A program made the translations under genes and the position numbers. Below, in pieces: positions 8,892-16,804 of a stretch of 64,000 nucleotides of DNA (positions within the stretch are counted from its first letter, which is position 1; every line of letters begins with the position of its first letter). Source of the stretch: Spirochaetae bacterium HGW-Spirochaetae-2 (lineage in GTDB: Bacteria; Spirochaetota; Spirochaetia; Sphaerochaetales; Sphaerochaetaceae); assembly GCA_002839355.1 (NCBI GenBank), contig PGXW01000008.1, positions 1-64,000 on the forward strand, read 5' to 3'. The notes beneath the pieces are model-generated. The model searched no databases. It was given only the letters and a program-made list of their open reading frames with translations, and had not been told where the DNA came from.

Positions 8892-9204
8892 ATCGTTCCT
8901 CCTTGAGCAATTCCCCTACTATTTTTGCGAAGGCCAAGTAGTCGGCACAATCCTTGTCATACATGGAGCGTCCAAGCAGTGTCAAAGAGTAGTACTTCCT
9001 TGGTGGACCTCCGCTTTCTTCAGAAAGATAGGTAGTGACCAACCCATCGCTCTTGAGCTTCCTCAGAATCGGATACACCGTCCCATCGGCAATATCGATA
9101 TGTCTGGACAGATATTCCGATATCTCATATCCGTACCTATCCTGTTTCTTAAGCAGGGACAGGACACAGAGTTCCAGGACGCCTTTTTTGTATTGAATAT
9201 TCAT
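8878..9204 (-). CDS. PadR family transcriptional regulator
   Basis: This small winged-helix repressor has 108 residues. 'LELCVLSLLKKQDRYGYEISEYL' covers helices 1-2, 'DGTVYPILRKLKSDGLV' is the recognition helix region and 'GPPRKYYSLTLLGR' is the wing; all are hallmarks of the PadR family. ATG 9204 has AGGAG 7 nt upstream. The longer frame to 9294 runs through the promoter. An inverted repeat overlaps the -10 box of its own promoter, which suggests autoregulation of the PadR-HAAS(-SDR-SDR) transcription unit. Confidence 0.9.
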   Translation of the reverse strand: MNIQYKKGVLELCVLSLLKKQDRYGYEISEYLSRHIDIADGTVYPILRKLKSDGLVTTYLSEESGGPPRKYYSLTLLGRSMYDKDCADYLAFAKIVGELLKEERYDKA

Positions 9205-9249
9205 CCGACAACTCCTCGATATAGCACACACCAATAGTAAATCTAGAAC

Positions 9250-9287
9250 ACTACTAGCCATTATATAGTAGTCATGAAAAACGTCAA
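9250..9287 (-). promoter_or_regulatory. Promoter and candidate PadR operator
   Basis: Reading leftwards, TTGACG (9287-9282), a 16-nt spacer and TATAAT (9265-9260) form the promoter. The inverted repeat ACTACTA (9250-9256) / TAGTAGT (9266-9272) flanks the -10 box, leaving a 9-nt gap. This is the geometry expected of a repressor that blocks its own promoter. Confidence 0.65.
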
Positions 9288-9331
9288 GCCCCATCTCTAC
9301 TCATGTAAGTTTTTTACCCTTTGATTGGATG

Positions 9332-9457
9332 CTATTTCTTTTGGACCTGTATGGAGAAGTTTCCGAACCCATCGGATAAACGGGCTTCGGTATTCACGTA
9401 ATGATTCATGAGTTCGATACCCCCGAACGACGTTGTGATGACAACTTGGTCCTTCAT
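9332..9457 (-). CDS. Possible 41-residue small protein, unknown
   Basis: An open frame of 41 codons runs from ATG 9457 to TAG 9332. It reads MKDQVVITTSFGGIELMN..., with a balanced, protein-like composition and no membrane segment. A weak purine-rich site (GGAAAAAGAAAG) precedes the ATG. I do not recognise it. It may equally be a remnant of a longer gene. It sits in the otherwise empty 9288-9560 interval, which also holds the inverted repeat CGAAAAAC/GTTTTTCG (9481-9488 / 9504-9511). Confidence 0.3.
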   Translation of the reverse strand: MKDQVVITTSFGGIELMNHYVNTEARLSDGFGNFSIQVQKK

Positions 9458-9560
9458 GCTTTCTTTTTCCGACTGATAGTCGAAAAACGCTGAAAAAAGA
9501 AAAGTTTTTCGATTTGTAATCGTAAATTTGTAAGTGAGACAGTTGGGATAGTGAAAATCA

Positions 9561-10685
9561 CTATATCAGCAATGCCATGACGATCGAATCGTGGAAGCTG
9601 CCGTTGCTGTACATCGTACGACCGACTCTCCCTTCGGTCACGAATCCACACCGTTCATACAGGGCTATGGCCCGGGTGTTCTCGGCACGCACCTCCAATC
9701 CGATGCGGTGGATACCCACCTGTGAGGCCCAATTGACCAGCCGTTGCAGCAACGCGGTTCCAATCCCATGGCCCTGGAACGATTGCAACACCGTCAGACT
9801 GAATTCCCCGGCGTGGCAGGTCCGTCTTCGGTTCCCGGCGGCAAACGACAGCGTACCGACCAGCGTTCCCTCGTGTGTAAAGGCTCCGATATACAACTTG
9901 CGCTCGTCCTGCAGGTACTGCGACAGAATCGCCTGCTCCTCGGTGCGGGAAAACTGCAGCCCCTCGGTACCCAGTTGCAGGTAATCGGTCTCGGTGACGA
10001 TCTGGTCAAAATAATCGAGGACCGCCTGGGCATCGCCAGGTTGCAATTCCCGGATCGCGACAGGTCCTTGCAAGGCTATCCGCTGTGGTGCCACGTCGGA
10101 GACGGCTGCGTTCGCATAGGATACATCCGATTCTTCGGACGATGCATCACCAAGTGCAAGGCCCATCCACAACAGGTCGACATACTCGCCCCGGATGCGC
10201 AGCACATGCCGCAGGACCGCCTCGTCGACAAAGCCGAACTTGCGGTAGAGGGCAATGGCCCGTGGATTGTCGGTACGGACTTGCAGATGGATCTTTCCGA
10301 TCTGCGCCTTATCGGCCCAGGTCACCAGGGACCGCATGAGCGCCGACCCGATCCCCTTGTCCCACCAGGTGCGCTCCACGGTAATACCGAATTCGCCGAT
10401 GCGCTTCACCTTCGGACGGGTTCCCCCGATAAAGGTGAGGCTTCCGACAATCGCTCCTTCGTGTTCGGCGACCAGCGCCAGGGCATTGGGCGAGGTCTCC
10501 AGATGCTCCAGGAACATCGCCTCGTCGGCGAACATGGCCGTTTCATCGGGTTCGAAGGTCAGGTTGTCCGATTGTGCGGTGACTGCAATGAAATAATCGA
10601 CCAGGGCTTCGGCATCGTCCGCTACGGCAGAACGGATCACCACGTTGTGCCGATGCAGCAGTATCGGTTTCTCCAAAAATGCCAT
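9561..10685 (-). CDS. Tandem-GNAT acetyltransferase
   Basis: This 374-residue protein consists of two consecutive GNAT N-acetyltransferase domains. The first (about 15-175) has 'FGITVERTWWDKGIGSALM' as its acetyl-CoA loop and 'NPRAIALYRKFGF'. The second (about 210-374) repeats the pattern with 'FSLTVLQSFQGHGIGTALL' and 'NTRAIALYERCGF'. Each copy keeps the Q/R-x-x-G-x-G/A acetyl-CoA binding motif in slightly modified form. The acyl acceptor cannot be predicted. It starts 9 nt after the phosphorylase stop and may be the last gene of the salvage cluster. Confidence 0.88.
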   Translation of the reverse strand: MAFLEKPILLHRHNVVIRSAVADDAEALVDYFIAVTAQSDNLTFEPDETAMFADEAMFLEHLETSPNALALVAEHEGAIVGSLTFIGGTRPKVKRIGEFGITVERTWWDKGIGSALMRSLVTWADKAQIGKIHLQVRTDNPRAIALYRKFGFVDEAVLRHVLRIRGEYVDLLWMGLALGDASSEESDVSYANAAVSDVAPQRIALQGPVAIRELQPGDAQAVLDYFDQIVTETDYLQLGTEGLQFSRTEEQAILSQYLQDERKLYIGAFTHEGTLVGTLSFAAGNRRRTCHAGEFSLTVLQSFQGHGIGTALLQRLVNWASQVGIHRIGLEVRAENTRAIALYERCGFVTEGRVGRTMYSNGSFHDSIVMALLI

Positions 10686-10694
10686 GGCTCTCCC

Positions 10695-11441
10695 CTAGTG
10701 CCCTGGTTGTGCGAATGTCACGGACAGGGCACCTTCCACCAGCGTGGTCAACCGGTCGATGATCCGGTCGGAGATCTCATCCTCGATGAAACTGAGCCCT
10801 TCGGCGTCCAATCCTGCCGCCCAGTTGATCGAATAGACGGTCCCGGCGAACTCGATGCCCGTTTCGTTGGCAAGGATCGTTTCGGTCGCCGCTGTCATAC
10901 CCACATAGTCGGCACCCCATCTGCGGAACATGCCGATCTCGGCCGGAGTCTCCAACCGCGGTCCGTTGGTACAGACATAGGTACCCTTGGTCGCGATGGA
11001 AATGGACATGCGGGCCGCTTCCTTGATGAGCGCTGCCCGCAACCGGCTGCTGAACGGTGCGACCATGGGGATATGGCGCACGCCGGAACCGTTGCCGGTG
11101 AAGAAGGTCGCCTCGCGCCCCCCACCGGTAAAATCGATGAATTGGTCCATGATTCCCAAGGTTCCCGGCAACACGACACTGGTGATCGAGCCCACGGCAT
11201 AGATACCGATCGCCTGGGTGACCCCCAGCTGTTTCAACGCGGCGATATTGGCGCGGTAGTTGACAAGATGCGGCGGCACCACATGCCCTTCGCCATGGCG
11301 CAGCAACAGGTACAATGTGTCGTCGCCGCGCTTGCGCTCGAAGACAACCGCCAAACCGTAGGGCGTGGAAATCTCGTGCCGAAGCGCATCGTCACCAACA
11401 ATACGTTGGCAACCCGTCCCTCCAATAATCGCCGATATCAT
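10695..11441 (-). CDS. MTAP/PNP-family nucleoside phosphorylase, probable methylthioinosine phosphorylase
   Basis: This 248-residue enzyme belongs to the 5'-methylthioadenosine/purine nucleoside phosphorylase family and cleaves a nucleoside with phosphate to give a (methylthio)ribose 1-phosphate and a purine base. It starts with 'ISAIIGGTG', has 'LLLRHGEGHVVPPHLVNYRAN' (written in two parts by the family as RHG and PP-VNYRAN), 'GTYVCTNGPRLETPAEIGM' and 'VGMTAATETILANE'. At the purine-selecting position it reads 'SINWAAG', with Asn where MTAP has Asp ('ATDYD'). Family knowledge links Asn there to 6-oxopurines, so methylthioinosine or inosine-type substrates are more likely than methylthioadenosine. 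It overlaps the MtnA-like gene by 4 nt. Confidence 0.85.
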   Translation of the reverse strand: MISAIIGGTGCQRIVGDDALRHEISTPYGLAVVFERKRGDDTLYLLLRHGEGHVVPPHLVNYRANIAALKQLGVTQAIGIYAVGSITSVVLPGTLGIMDQFIDFTGGGREATFFTGNGSGVRHIPMVAPFSSRLRAALIKEAARMSISIATKGTYVCTNGPRLETPAEIGMFRRWGADYVGMTAATETILANETGIEFAGTVYSINWAAGLDAEGLSFIEDEISDRIIDRLTTLVEGALSVTFAQPGH

Positions 11442-12520
11442 GGAATATCTCCTTGTCCCGCCGCCGTGGCCACACCGTACAGTGCGCCGATTCCGGCCGG
11501 GGTCGTCAGACCTCTTGGGGTTATGATCGCGTCCACCAGGGACGCCGGAATGCAATCGAATGCGGGATATCGTCCCACCATGGTTTCCAATGTGGTGGGT
11601 ACTCCGTTGAAACGCAGGATTTCCGCACCGTCGCGTTCCTCCATGACGATATCCGACAAGCCCGCCTTGGTAATGTCGGGCGACATGGCGAACACATGGT
11701 AGGGAATATGGTAATAATCGGCTCCCACCGCATTGGCCAAGGTACCGACCTTGTTCACCACCGTTCCGTCCATGGCCACCAGGTCTGCGGCGGTCATGTA
11801 GTGCGATACCGCACCTTCGGCCATCATATGGACACCCATGCCGTCGGTGATCAGATAGGCTTGGATACCCAGTTCGGCCAATGCCGGTGCGGTCAAGCGG
11901 GCACCCTGCAGATAGGGACGGGTCTCCGGGACATAGATGGTTATCCGCTTGCCCTGTTCGCGTGCCTTCACGAGGCTGAGGATAAACGAGTGCTCGGCGA
12001 AACAGGTGGTCAGGATCCCCTCGCCGTCTGCGATGGTGGTAGAGCCGATATCGCTCATCGTATCATAATCGGCATCGAAACGTTGTTCATAGGTATCCAC
12101 GACAGTATCGACGAAGGCAACGAAATCGTCTCCATAGGCCTGTTTCATGTCGCCACATTGGTACCAGGAGGCAATGTCGACGACTATACTGTCGAGCGTG
12201 CGATGCATGGTGGTGTTGGTGCTTCGGGCAGCCGACAACAGTCGCGCCGCATCGAGAAAAGTATTCATGGATGCCGAAACGGTCCCATCATGGATCTGTC
12301 GGGCCAGAAACCGCATGGTGGTCATGGCGACTTGGAGCGGTCCTCCGCCTTGGGTGACCATATCCCGGATTGCCCGGGCGATATCGTCGACCGAAGCGCA
12401 CGAAACGAACGTGTGTTCCCACGGATACCGCCGTCGGTCCCCGACCAGCAAGGAGTTTCCCGATATCCGTGCGATATTGGCTTTTTTCAACAACGAGGGA
12501 AGTCGCGAGTCCACGTCCAT
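11438..12520 (-). CDS. MtnA-like S-methyl-5-thioribose-1-phosphate isomerase
   Basis: This 360-residue member of the MtnA/eIF2B-related aldose phosphate isomerase family has the family's usual length. It would convert the sugar phosphate made by the adjacent phosphorylase to the ketose phosphate. Recognisable motifs are 'VPETRPYLQGARLTAPAL', 'LTTCFAEHS' with the candidate catalytic Cys, 'AMDGTVVNKVGT' with the candidate Asp, and 'TPAGIGALY' at the end. Several positions differ from canonical MtnA (HCNAG is CFAEH here), so a related substrate is possible. ATG 12520 has GGAGA 6 nt upstream. ATGA overlap with the phosphorylase gene shows coupling. Confidence 0.8.
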   Translation of the reverse strand: MDVDSRLPSLLKKANIARISGNSLLVGDRRRYPWEHTFVSCASVDDIARAIRDMVTQGGGPLQVAMTTMRFLARQIHDGTVSASMNTFLDAARLLSAARSTNTTMHRTLDSIVVDIASWYQCGDMKQAYGDDFVAFVDTVVDTYEQRFDADYDTMSDIGSTTIADGEGILTTCFAEHSFILSLVKAREQGKRITIYVPETRPYLQGARLTAPALAELGIQAYLITDGMGVHMMAEGAVSHYMTAADLVAMDGTVVNKVGTLANAVGADYYHIPYHVFAMSPDITKAGLSDIVMEERDGAEILRFNGVPTTLETMVGRYPAFDCIPASLVDAIITPRGLTTPAGIGALYGVATAAGQGDIP

Positions 12521-12574
12521 AGCGATTCTCCACACCAGGCGGGTGTTCGGCGAGACACCCCGGCCAAACAACGG

Positions 12575-13081
12575 TCAGTCCCAGAACCCTTCGTGATCCT
12601 TTCCGATACGCTGGGCCAGATCGGCATCGTCCACCGGACCGACCACCACGATATCCTTCTGGCCACGTGCCAACACGTCCCTGCACGGTAGGTCGAAGGT
12701 GGGATTCTCGGGGTTGCTTCCGGTCATTTCGAGCAACCGGTGCTCGGTAAGACCGTACACCAAGCGCCCGACGTTCGCCCAATAGAGAGCCCCCGAACAC
12801 ATGGCACAGGGCTCGATGCTCGTATAGAGACTACAGGTGGCGAGGAAATCACGGTCGAACGCTTTCGACGCCCGCATGAGGAGCATCGTCTCGGCGTGGC
12901 CGCAATCATTGTGTCCGGTCACCACCTCGTTGTACTGTTCCATGAGGATGTTGCCGTCGGCATCGGCGAGCAAGGCACCGAACGGATGGTTTCCCCCAGC
13001 GCGGGATTCAGTGGCGATTCGGGCGGTCTCGTACAACAACCCGATATCCTTCTGTGTAGGTTCTGTGGTGATCACAGCCAT
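12575..13081 (-). CDS. Nucleoside/guanine deaminase of the cytidine deaminase fold
   Basis: This zinc deaminase has 168 residues. 'GHAETMLL' gives the zinc-binding His and catalytic Glu, and 'EPCAMCSGALYWANV' the two zinc-binding Cys. The 'HPFGALLAD' opening and 'SNPENPTFDLPCRDVL' resemble guanine or nucleoside deaminases rather than tRNA deaminase TadA. It is the first gene of a run with an MtnA-like isomerase and an MTAP-family phosphorylase. It may therefore deaminate methylthioadenosine or a related purine nucleoside before phosphorolysis; this is an inference from context. ATG 13081 follows GGAGG at a good distance; the longer frame upstream is not protein-like. Confidence 0.85.
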   Translation of the reverse strand: MAVITTEPTQKDIGLLYETARIATESRAGGNHPFGALLADADGNILMEQYNEVVTGHNDCGHAETMLLMRASKAFDRDFLATCSLYTSIEPCAMCSGALYWANVGRLVYGLTEHRLLEMTGSNPENPTFDLPCRDVLARGQKDIVVVGPVDDADLAQRIGKDHEGFWD

Positions 13082-13254
13082 GGGAGCCTCCGTCGCAATA
13101 CAAATAAACAGTCCAGAACCAAACATACCACATAGCATCGACATGGAAAAGCAGTATCCTGGTTCTGCCGTGCGGGAAACGACCGTAGTTACCGACATTG
13201 CAACTTTCGGTTTTGGGTTTTTTACGGTAAGGTTTGCACAGCAAGGTTTCCTAG

Positions 13255-13283
13255 TGGTACACTCTGGTACTTCTTGGTATACT
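13255..13283 (+). promoter_or_regulatory. Three TGGTAC direct repeats at 10-bp spacing and a -10 box
   Basis: TGGTAC at 13255-13260, again at 13265-13270, and TGGTAT at 13275-13280 recur every 10 bp, so they lie on one face of the helix. TATACT (13278-13283) overlaps the last copy and could be the -10 box of the XRE gene. A cooperative repressor, perhaps the XRE protein itself, is the likely ligand. The rest of the interval 13082-13355 shows only A+T-rich promoter-like sequence. Confidence 0.5.
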
Positions 13284-13355
13284 ATCAGTTGAATTATTGG
13301 TGAACGGCAGCGGGAATACGATCGTGACCGTGAACTAAACATAAAGGATAGCAGT

Positions 13356-14927
13356 ATGCAATTCAACGAAAAGATAAATTTGTTGATGAAGATGGCAAAC
13401 ACCACCAACACGAAATTGGCCGACGCCTTGGGCATAGACCCTTCGCTTGTCAGCCGTTGGAGGACCGGGGCCCGGCAGCCCAGCGACGACTCCCGATATA
13501 TCCAACTGATCGGCATATATTTCGCCTCCCAGGCCAAGCAGGATTTTCAGCGGGTAGCCATGCTGGAACTCACCGGACACCAGATGGAGGACAAGAATGT
13601 CGGTGAGCCGATCATAGCGAACTACCTCACCCGCTGGTTGTCCGACGAATCGAAGATCAGTCCCAAGTCGATCCAGGTCCTGTTGGACAGCATCGGTTCG
13701 GCCGGGAACACGGAGCACGTCATCCATGCGGTCCCCTTGCCTTCCGAACCTTCCGGGCAACCGGTCCATACCCAATCGTTCAGTGGGCTGCAGGGACTGC
13801 GGGCCGCCACGGTCAAGCTGCTCATGCATGCGTTGAATTCGCCCAAGAAGCAGACCAAACTCTACCTGTACAGTGACGAAAGCATGGATTGGATCATCGC
13901 AGACCCCGAGTTCGCCAAGCAGTGGATGTTCCTCATGAGTGCGAATATCCACCGTGGCATGCACATAGAGATCATCCACACGCTCTCCCGCGACAGCAAC
14001 GAACTGGCTGCCGCGGTCCAACGCTGGTTGCCGTTCTATATGACCGGTTCGATCGTAAGCTACTATTACCCGGAGAAACGGGACGACATGTTCAACCACA
14101 CTTCGTTCGTGCTCGAAGGGGAGGCCACGGCATTCTCGACCAGTGTACGCGGGCAGAACCGCGATACGATCCAATACATCTACGCCACCGATCCATCAGT
14201 GGTTACCGGTGGGGAAGAGACATTCAAACGGCAACTGCAATTGTGCAAACCTCTGGTAAGGACAGCAACCGGTGACAATACCCGCAGCTACGTCGACGAA
14301 CAGATTTCTTTGTTCAGTTCGGCAAGTGGAAGCGGTGTGGGCATGCAAGGTATGCTCCTGTCGGGTATGCCGCCCGAACTGCTCGATCGCATGTTGCAGC
14401 GTCATGAAATTCCCGAGGAGGAACGCAATACGATCCTTGAACAACAGACGAAACGGCTCGAGCGCATGCACCAGCATTTGGAGCGAAAGGATTTCCAGAT
14501 GGTGGTCAGCCTTCCCCGCATCACCGATGTCCTCAAAGGCAAGGTCACTGCGATTGTCCCCGAATTGATCACACAACAACCGTACACCTATCTTCCCATG
14601 GAATACCACGAGCATCTCATGGCCGTCATCGACTTGTTGGAACGGCATGACAGGTTGGAGATTTGTATCCTGCCGAACAAGCATATGCTGCACAATGTCC
14701 AGATCTTCGCCATGCAGAATTCGGGACTGCTGGTGCTCAAGCACCGCGATCCGAAATTCGTGTTCATTTCTGAACAAAAGGACCTGATCAGCGCCATGAT
14801 CGGCTTCATGCGCCAAGTCTCCTCCCGCATCCCCAAACGCGAACGCAACAAGACCTATGTGCTGGACAAGTTGCGTGATTTCGCCAAACGGGTTGAAGAA
14901 GGATCGGCGATGCGGATGCTTCCGTAG
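13356..14927 (+). CDS. Large XRE-family (Cro/C1-type HTH) regulator
   Basis: This 523-residue protein has an N-terminal Cro/C1 helix-turn-helix: 'TKLADALGIDPSLVSRWRTGARQPS' region, residues about 18-43, written here as TKLADALGIDPS followed by LVSRWRTGARQPS. The remaining 450 residues lack any motif I recognise; they include a basic amphipathic stretch 'ILEQQTKRLERMHQHLERK' near residues 360-380. Such long XRE proteins are usually transcription factors with a ligand-sensing tail, but no ligand can be assigned. AAAGGA lies 7 nt upstream of the ATG. It is flanked by divergent salvage genes and a bidirectional terminator, so it is probably monocistronic. Confidence 0.75.
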   Translation: MQFNEKINLLMKMANTTNTKLADALGIDPSLVSRWRTGARQPSDDSRYIQLIGIYFASQAKQDFQRVAMLELTGHQMEDKNVGEPIIANYLTRWLSDESKISPKSIQVLLDSIGSAGNTEHVIHAVPLPSEPSGQPVHTQSFSGLQGLRAATVKLLMHALNSPKKQTKLYLYSDESMDWIIADPEFAKQWMFLMSANIHRGMHIEIIHTLSRDSNELAAAVQRWLPFYMTGSIVSYYYPEKRDDMFNHTSFVLEGEATAFSTSVRGQNRDTIQYIYATDPSVVTGGEETFKRQLQLCKPLVRTATGDNTRSYVDEQISLFSSASGSGVGMQGMLLSGMPPELLDRMLQRHEIPEEERNTILEQQTKRLERMHQHLERKDFQMVVSLPRITDVLKGKVTAIVPELITQQPYTYLPMEYHEHLMAVIDLLERHDRLEICILPNKHMLHNVQIFAMQNSGLLVLKHRDPKFVFISEQKDLISAMIGFMRQVSSRIPKRERNKTYVLDKLRDFAKRVEEGSAMRMLP

Positions 14928-14947
14928 CCTATGCAGGCAGAGCAAAC

Positions 14948-14990
14948 AAAAACCCCAACGCGGAGTCCCACTCCTGTTGGGGTTTTACAT
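14948..14990. terminator. Bidirectional terminator between the XRE and permease genes
   Basis: AAAAACCCCAAC (14948-14959) pairs with GTTGGGGTTTT (14976-14986). A-rich and T-rich flanks on both sides let it serve both converging transcripts. Confidence 0.85.
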
Positions 14991-15011
14991 TTGTAGGCTC
15001 TGTATGTGCCG

Positions 15012-15827
15012 TCAGCCTTTCACTGCGCCCATCGTCAGGCCCTTCACCACGTACTTCTGGAACACCATGGTCAAGATGATCGCAGGCGTCATGATGGCGA
15101 CGGCGGCTGCCATGACCCCACCCCAATCGACTTCGGCATACGACATGAAGTTATAGACGGCTATCGGGAGGGTCCTGGTCTTTTGCATACTCAACACCTG
15201 GCTGAACATGAAGTTGTTCCAAGAGAAGATGAAGCTCAACGTGGTGGCGGTCACGATACCCGGGACCGAAAGCGGCAGGATGATCGCGACGAATGCACGC
15301 TGTTGGGTGGCCCCATCGACCATCGCCGACTCCTCCATTTCCATGGGCACCGACTCGAAGTAGCTGGACATGATCCAGACCACGACCGGAAGAGCGATCA
15401 GAATGTGCGAGAGGATCAGTGCGGTATAGCTATCCATGAGACCAAGGCGCGAAAAGACGATGTACCAGGGCATGAGGAACGAGATTCCCGGCATCAACCG
15501 GGCCACCAGGATCATCATGGAGAGGCGTTTTTGCTTGAACCGCGCGATCGAGTAGGCCGCAGGCAAGCCGAGCAGCAGGGAAACGAAGACCGCCGCGACA
15601 CCGACAATGACCGAGTTTTTCAGGTAGAGCAGGAAATTCTGTTCGTTGAACACCTTGTTGAAGTTCACCAGTGTCGGAGAGAAGAGGAACTTCGGTGGCC
15701 AGGAAATGATATCGACCTGGGTCTTGAAAGCACTCATGAACATCCAGATAAAGGGAAAGATCATGGGAACGACGATTAGCAGGACGAGAAGAGGAAAACC
15801 GATTCTGAATTTCAGGGAATTTTTCAT
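15012..15827 (-). CDS. Carbohydrate ABC transporter permease (MalG type)
   Basis: This 271-residue inner-membrane permease of the CUT1 sugar importer family is last in its operon. Hydrophobic segments begin at residues 10-30. The EAA loop reads 'EESAMVDGATQQRAFVAIIL' and is followed by 'PLSVPGIVT', as in MalG. The C-terminus 'FQKYVVKGLTMGAVKG' is the standard MalG ending. It follows the MalF-type permease by 12 nt with a GGAGG ribosome site in between. No ATPase gene lies in this operon, so a shared MsmX/UgpC-type ATPase elsewhere is assumed. Confidence 0.92.
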   Translation of the reverse strand: MKNSLKFRIGFPLLVLLIVVPMIFPFIWMFMSAFKTQVDIISWPPKFLFSPTLVNFNKVFNEQNFLLYLKNSVIVGVAAVFVSLLLGLPAAYSIARFKQKRLSMMILVARLMPGISFLMPWYIVFSRLGLMDSYTALILSHILIALPVVVWIMSSYFESVPMEMEESAMVDGATQQRAFVAIILPLSVPGIVTATTLSFIFSWNNFMFSQVLSMQKTRTLPIAVYNFMSYAEVDWGGVMAAAVAIMTPAIILTMVFQKYVVKGLTMGAVKG

Positions 15828-15839
15828 GGGTACCTCCTC

Positions 15840-16718
15840 CTACAACTCGAACAATTTGCGGATCTTCGTCACACCGAGGCTGAACAGCAGCACGATGAAG
15901 AAGAGGAACACAAGGATTGACGATGCCTGGCCCATATTGAAGTATTCGAAGCTGAACTTGTACGCCAGGATATTGAGGGTCTCGGAGGAATATCCCGGAC
16001 CACCACCGGTCATGGCGTAGATGATGTCGTAGGTCTTCAACGCATCGACCGCCCGCAGGATGATTGCGGTAAGGATCGTCGGCATGACCATGGGAAGCGT
16101 GATATGCACGAAGGTCTGTACCGATGAGGCTCCATCGACCTTGGCCGATTCGTAGGGTTCGTTCGAGAGTCCAGCCAGGCCTGCCAGCACAATCAGCGAT
16201 ATCATGGGGGTCCATTGCCAGATATCGACCAGCATCAGCGAGGGAAGCACGGTGGATGAAGCGGTCACCCACCCGCTCTGGGGAAGTCCGAAGACGCTCA
16301 ATACATAGTTCAGAAAGCCGATTGTCGGGTCGTAGAACAGGTTGAAGACGATACCCACGGCGACGGGAGTCGCGACCAAAGGGAGCAACAGGATGAACTT
16401 CAAGGCATTCTTTCCACGGAATTCCCGGTTGAGGACTAATGCGATGGTGGTACCGAGCACGGCTTCGGCCAGAACCGCACCGATCGTGAAATAGAAGGTC
16501 CGTCCGACAGCATCCAGAAAGCGCGGTTCGCCCATGATCTTCAGGTAACTGCCGAGTCCGGCGAATTTCATCGGTCTGCCCGAAGTCAGTGTCCAGTCGG
16601 TGAAGCTGACGAACAGCGTGTACAAGACGGGAAACACCATAAGGAGCAGGACAAAAAGCAATGCCGGCAATGGGAACAGGTACTTCAGATTCCTCTCGAA
16701 GAAACCGCTTTTGATCAT
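15840..16718 (-). CDS. Carbohydrate ABC transporter permease (MalF type)
   Basis: This is the partner permease, 292 residues. It has a hydrophobic segment at about residues 12-35, 'FVSFTDWTL' (a common CUT1 element after the first helix) and 'GLGSYLKIM'. The EAA loop 'PYESAKVDGASSVQTFVHIT' lies near residue 190 with 'LPMVMPTILTAI' after it. It lies between the binding-protein gene and the MalG-type permease on the same strand. The heterodimer would form the channel for a sugar or sugar alcohol. Confidence 0.92.
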   Translation of the reverse strand: MIKSGFFERNLKYLFPLPALLFVLLLMVFPVLYTLFVSFTDWTLTSGRPMKFAGLGSYLKIMGEPRFLDAVGRTFYFTIGAVLAEAVLGTTIALVLNREFRGKNALKFILLLPLVATPVAVGIVFNLFYDPTIGFLNYVLSVFGLPQSGWVTASSTVLPSLMLVDIWQWTPMISLIVLAGLAGLSNEPYESAKVDGASSVQTFVHITLPMVMPTILTAIILRAVDALKTYDIIYAMTGGGPGYSSETLNILAYKFSFEYFNMGQASSILVFLFFIVLLFSLGVTKIRKLFEL

Positions 16719-16755
16719 GGAATACCTCCTGGAACACGTAGCCTGGATATGGAGA

Positions 16756-16785
16756 CAGGGGACCGGAGGCTAATCCGATCCCCTG
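16756..16785 (-). promoter_or_regulatory. Intercistronic stem-loop after the binding-protein gene
   Basis: CAGGGGACCGGA (16756-16767) and TCCGATCCCCTG (16774-16785) form a 12-bp stem with one mismatch and a 6-nt loop. It has no long T-tract. It lies between the binding-protein stop and the first permease, the position at which such hairpins protect the upstream mRNA and raise binding-protein levels over permease levels. Confidence 0.65.
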
Positions 16786-16804
16786 AAGGAGTCATACAAG
16801 ACGG

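Noticed and set aside
9744-11702. A 652-codon open frame on the plus strand
   Set aside because: It runs antisense across the GNAT, phosphorylase and isomerase genes. Its composition is what the third-codon G+C bias of those genes produces, it has no domain and no ribosome site.
11453-12691. 412-codon plus-strand frame opposite the MtnA-like gene
   Set aside because: Antisense shadow with no recognisable domain, whereas the minus-strand product carries conserved family motifs.
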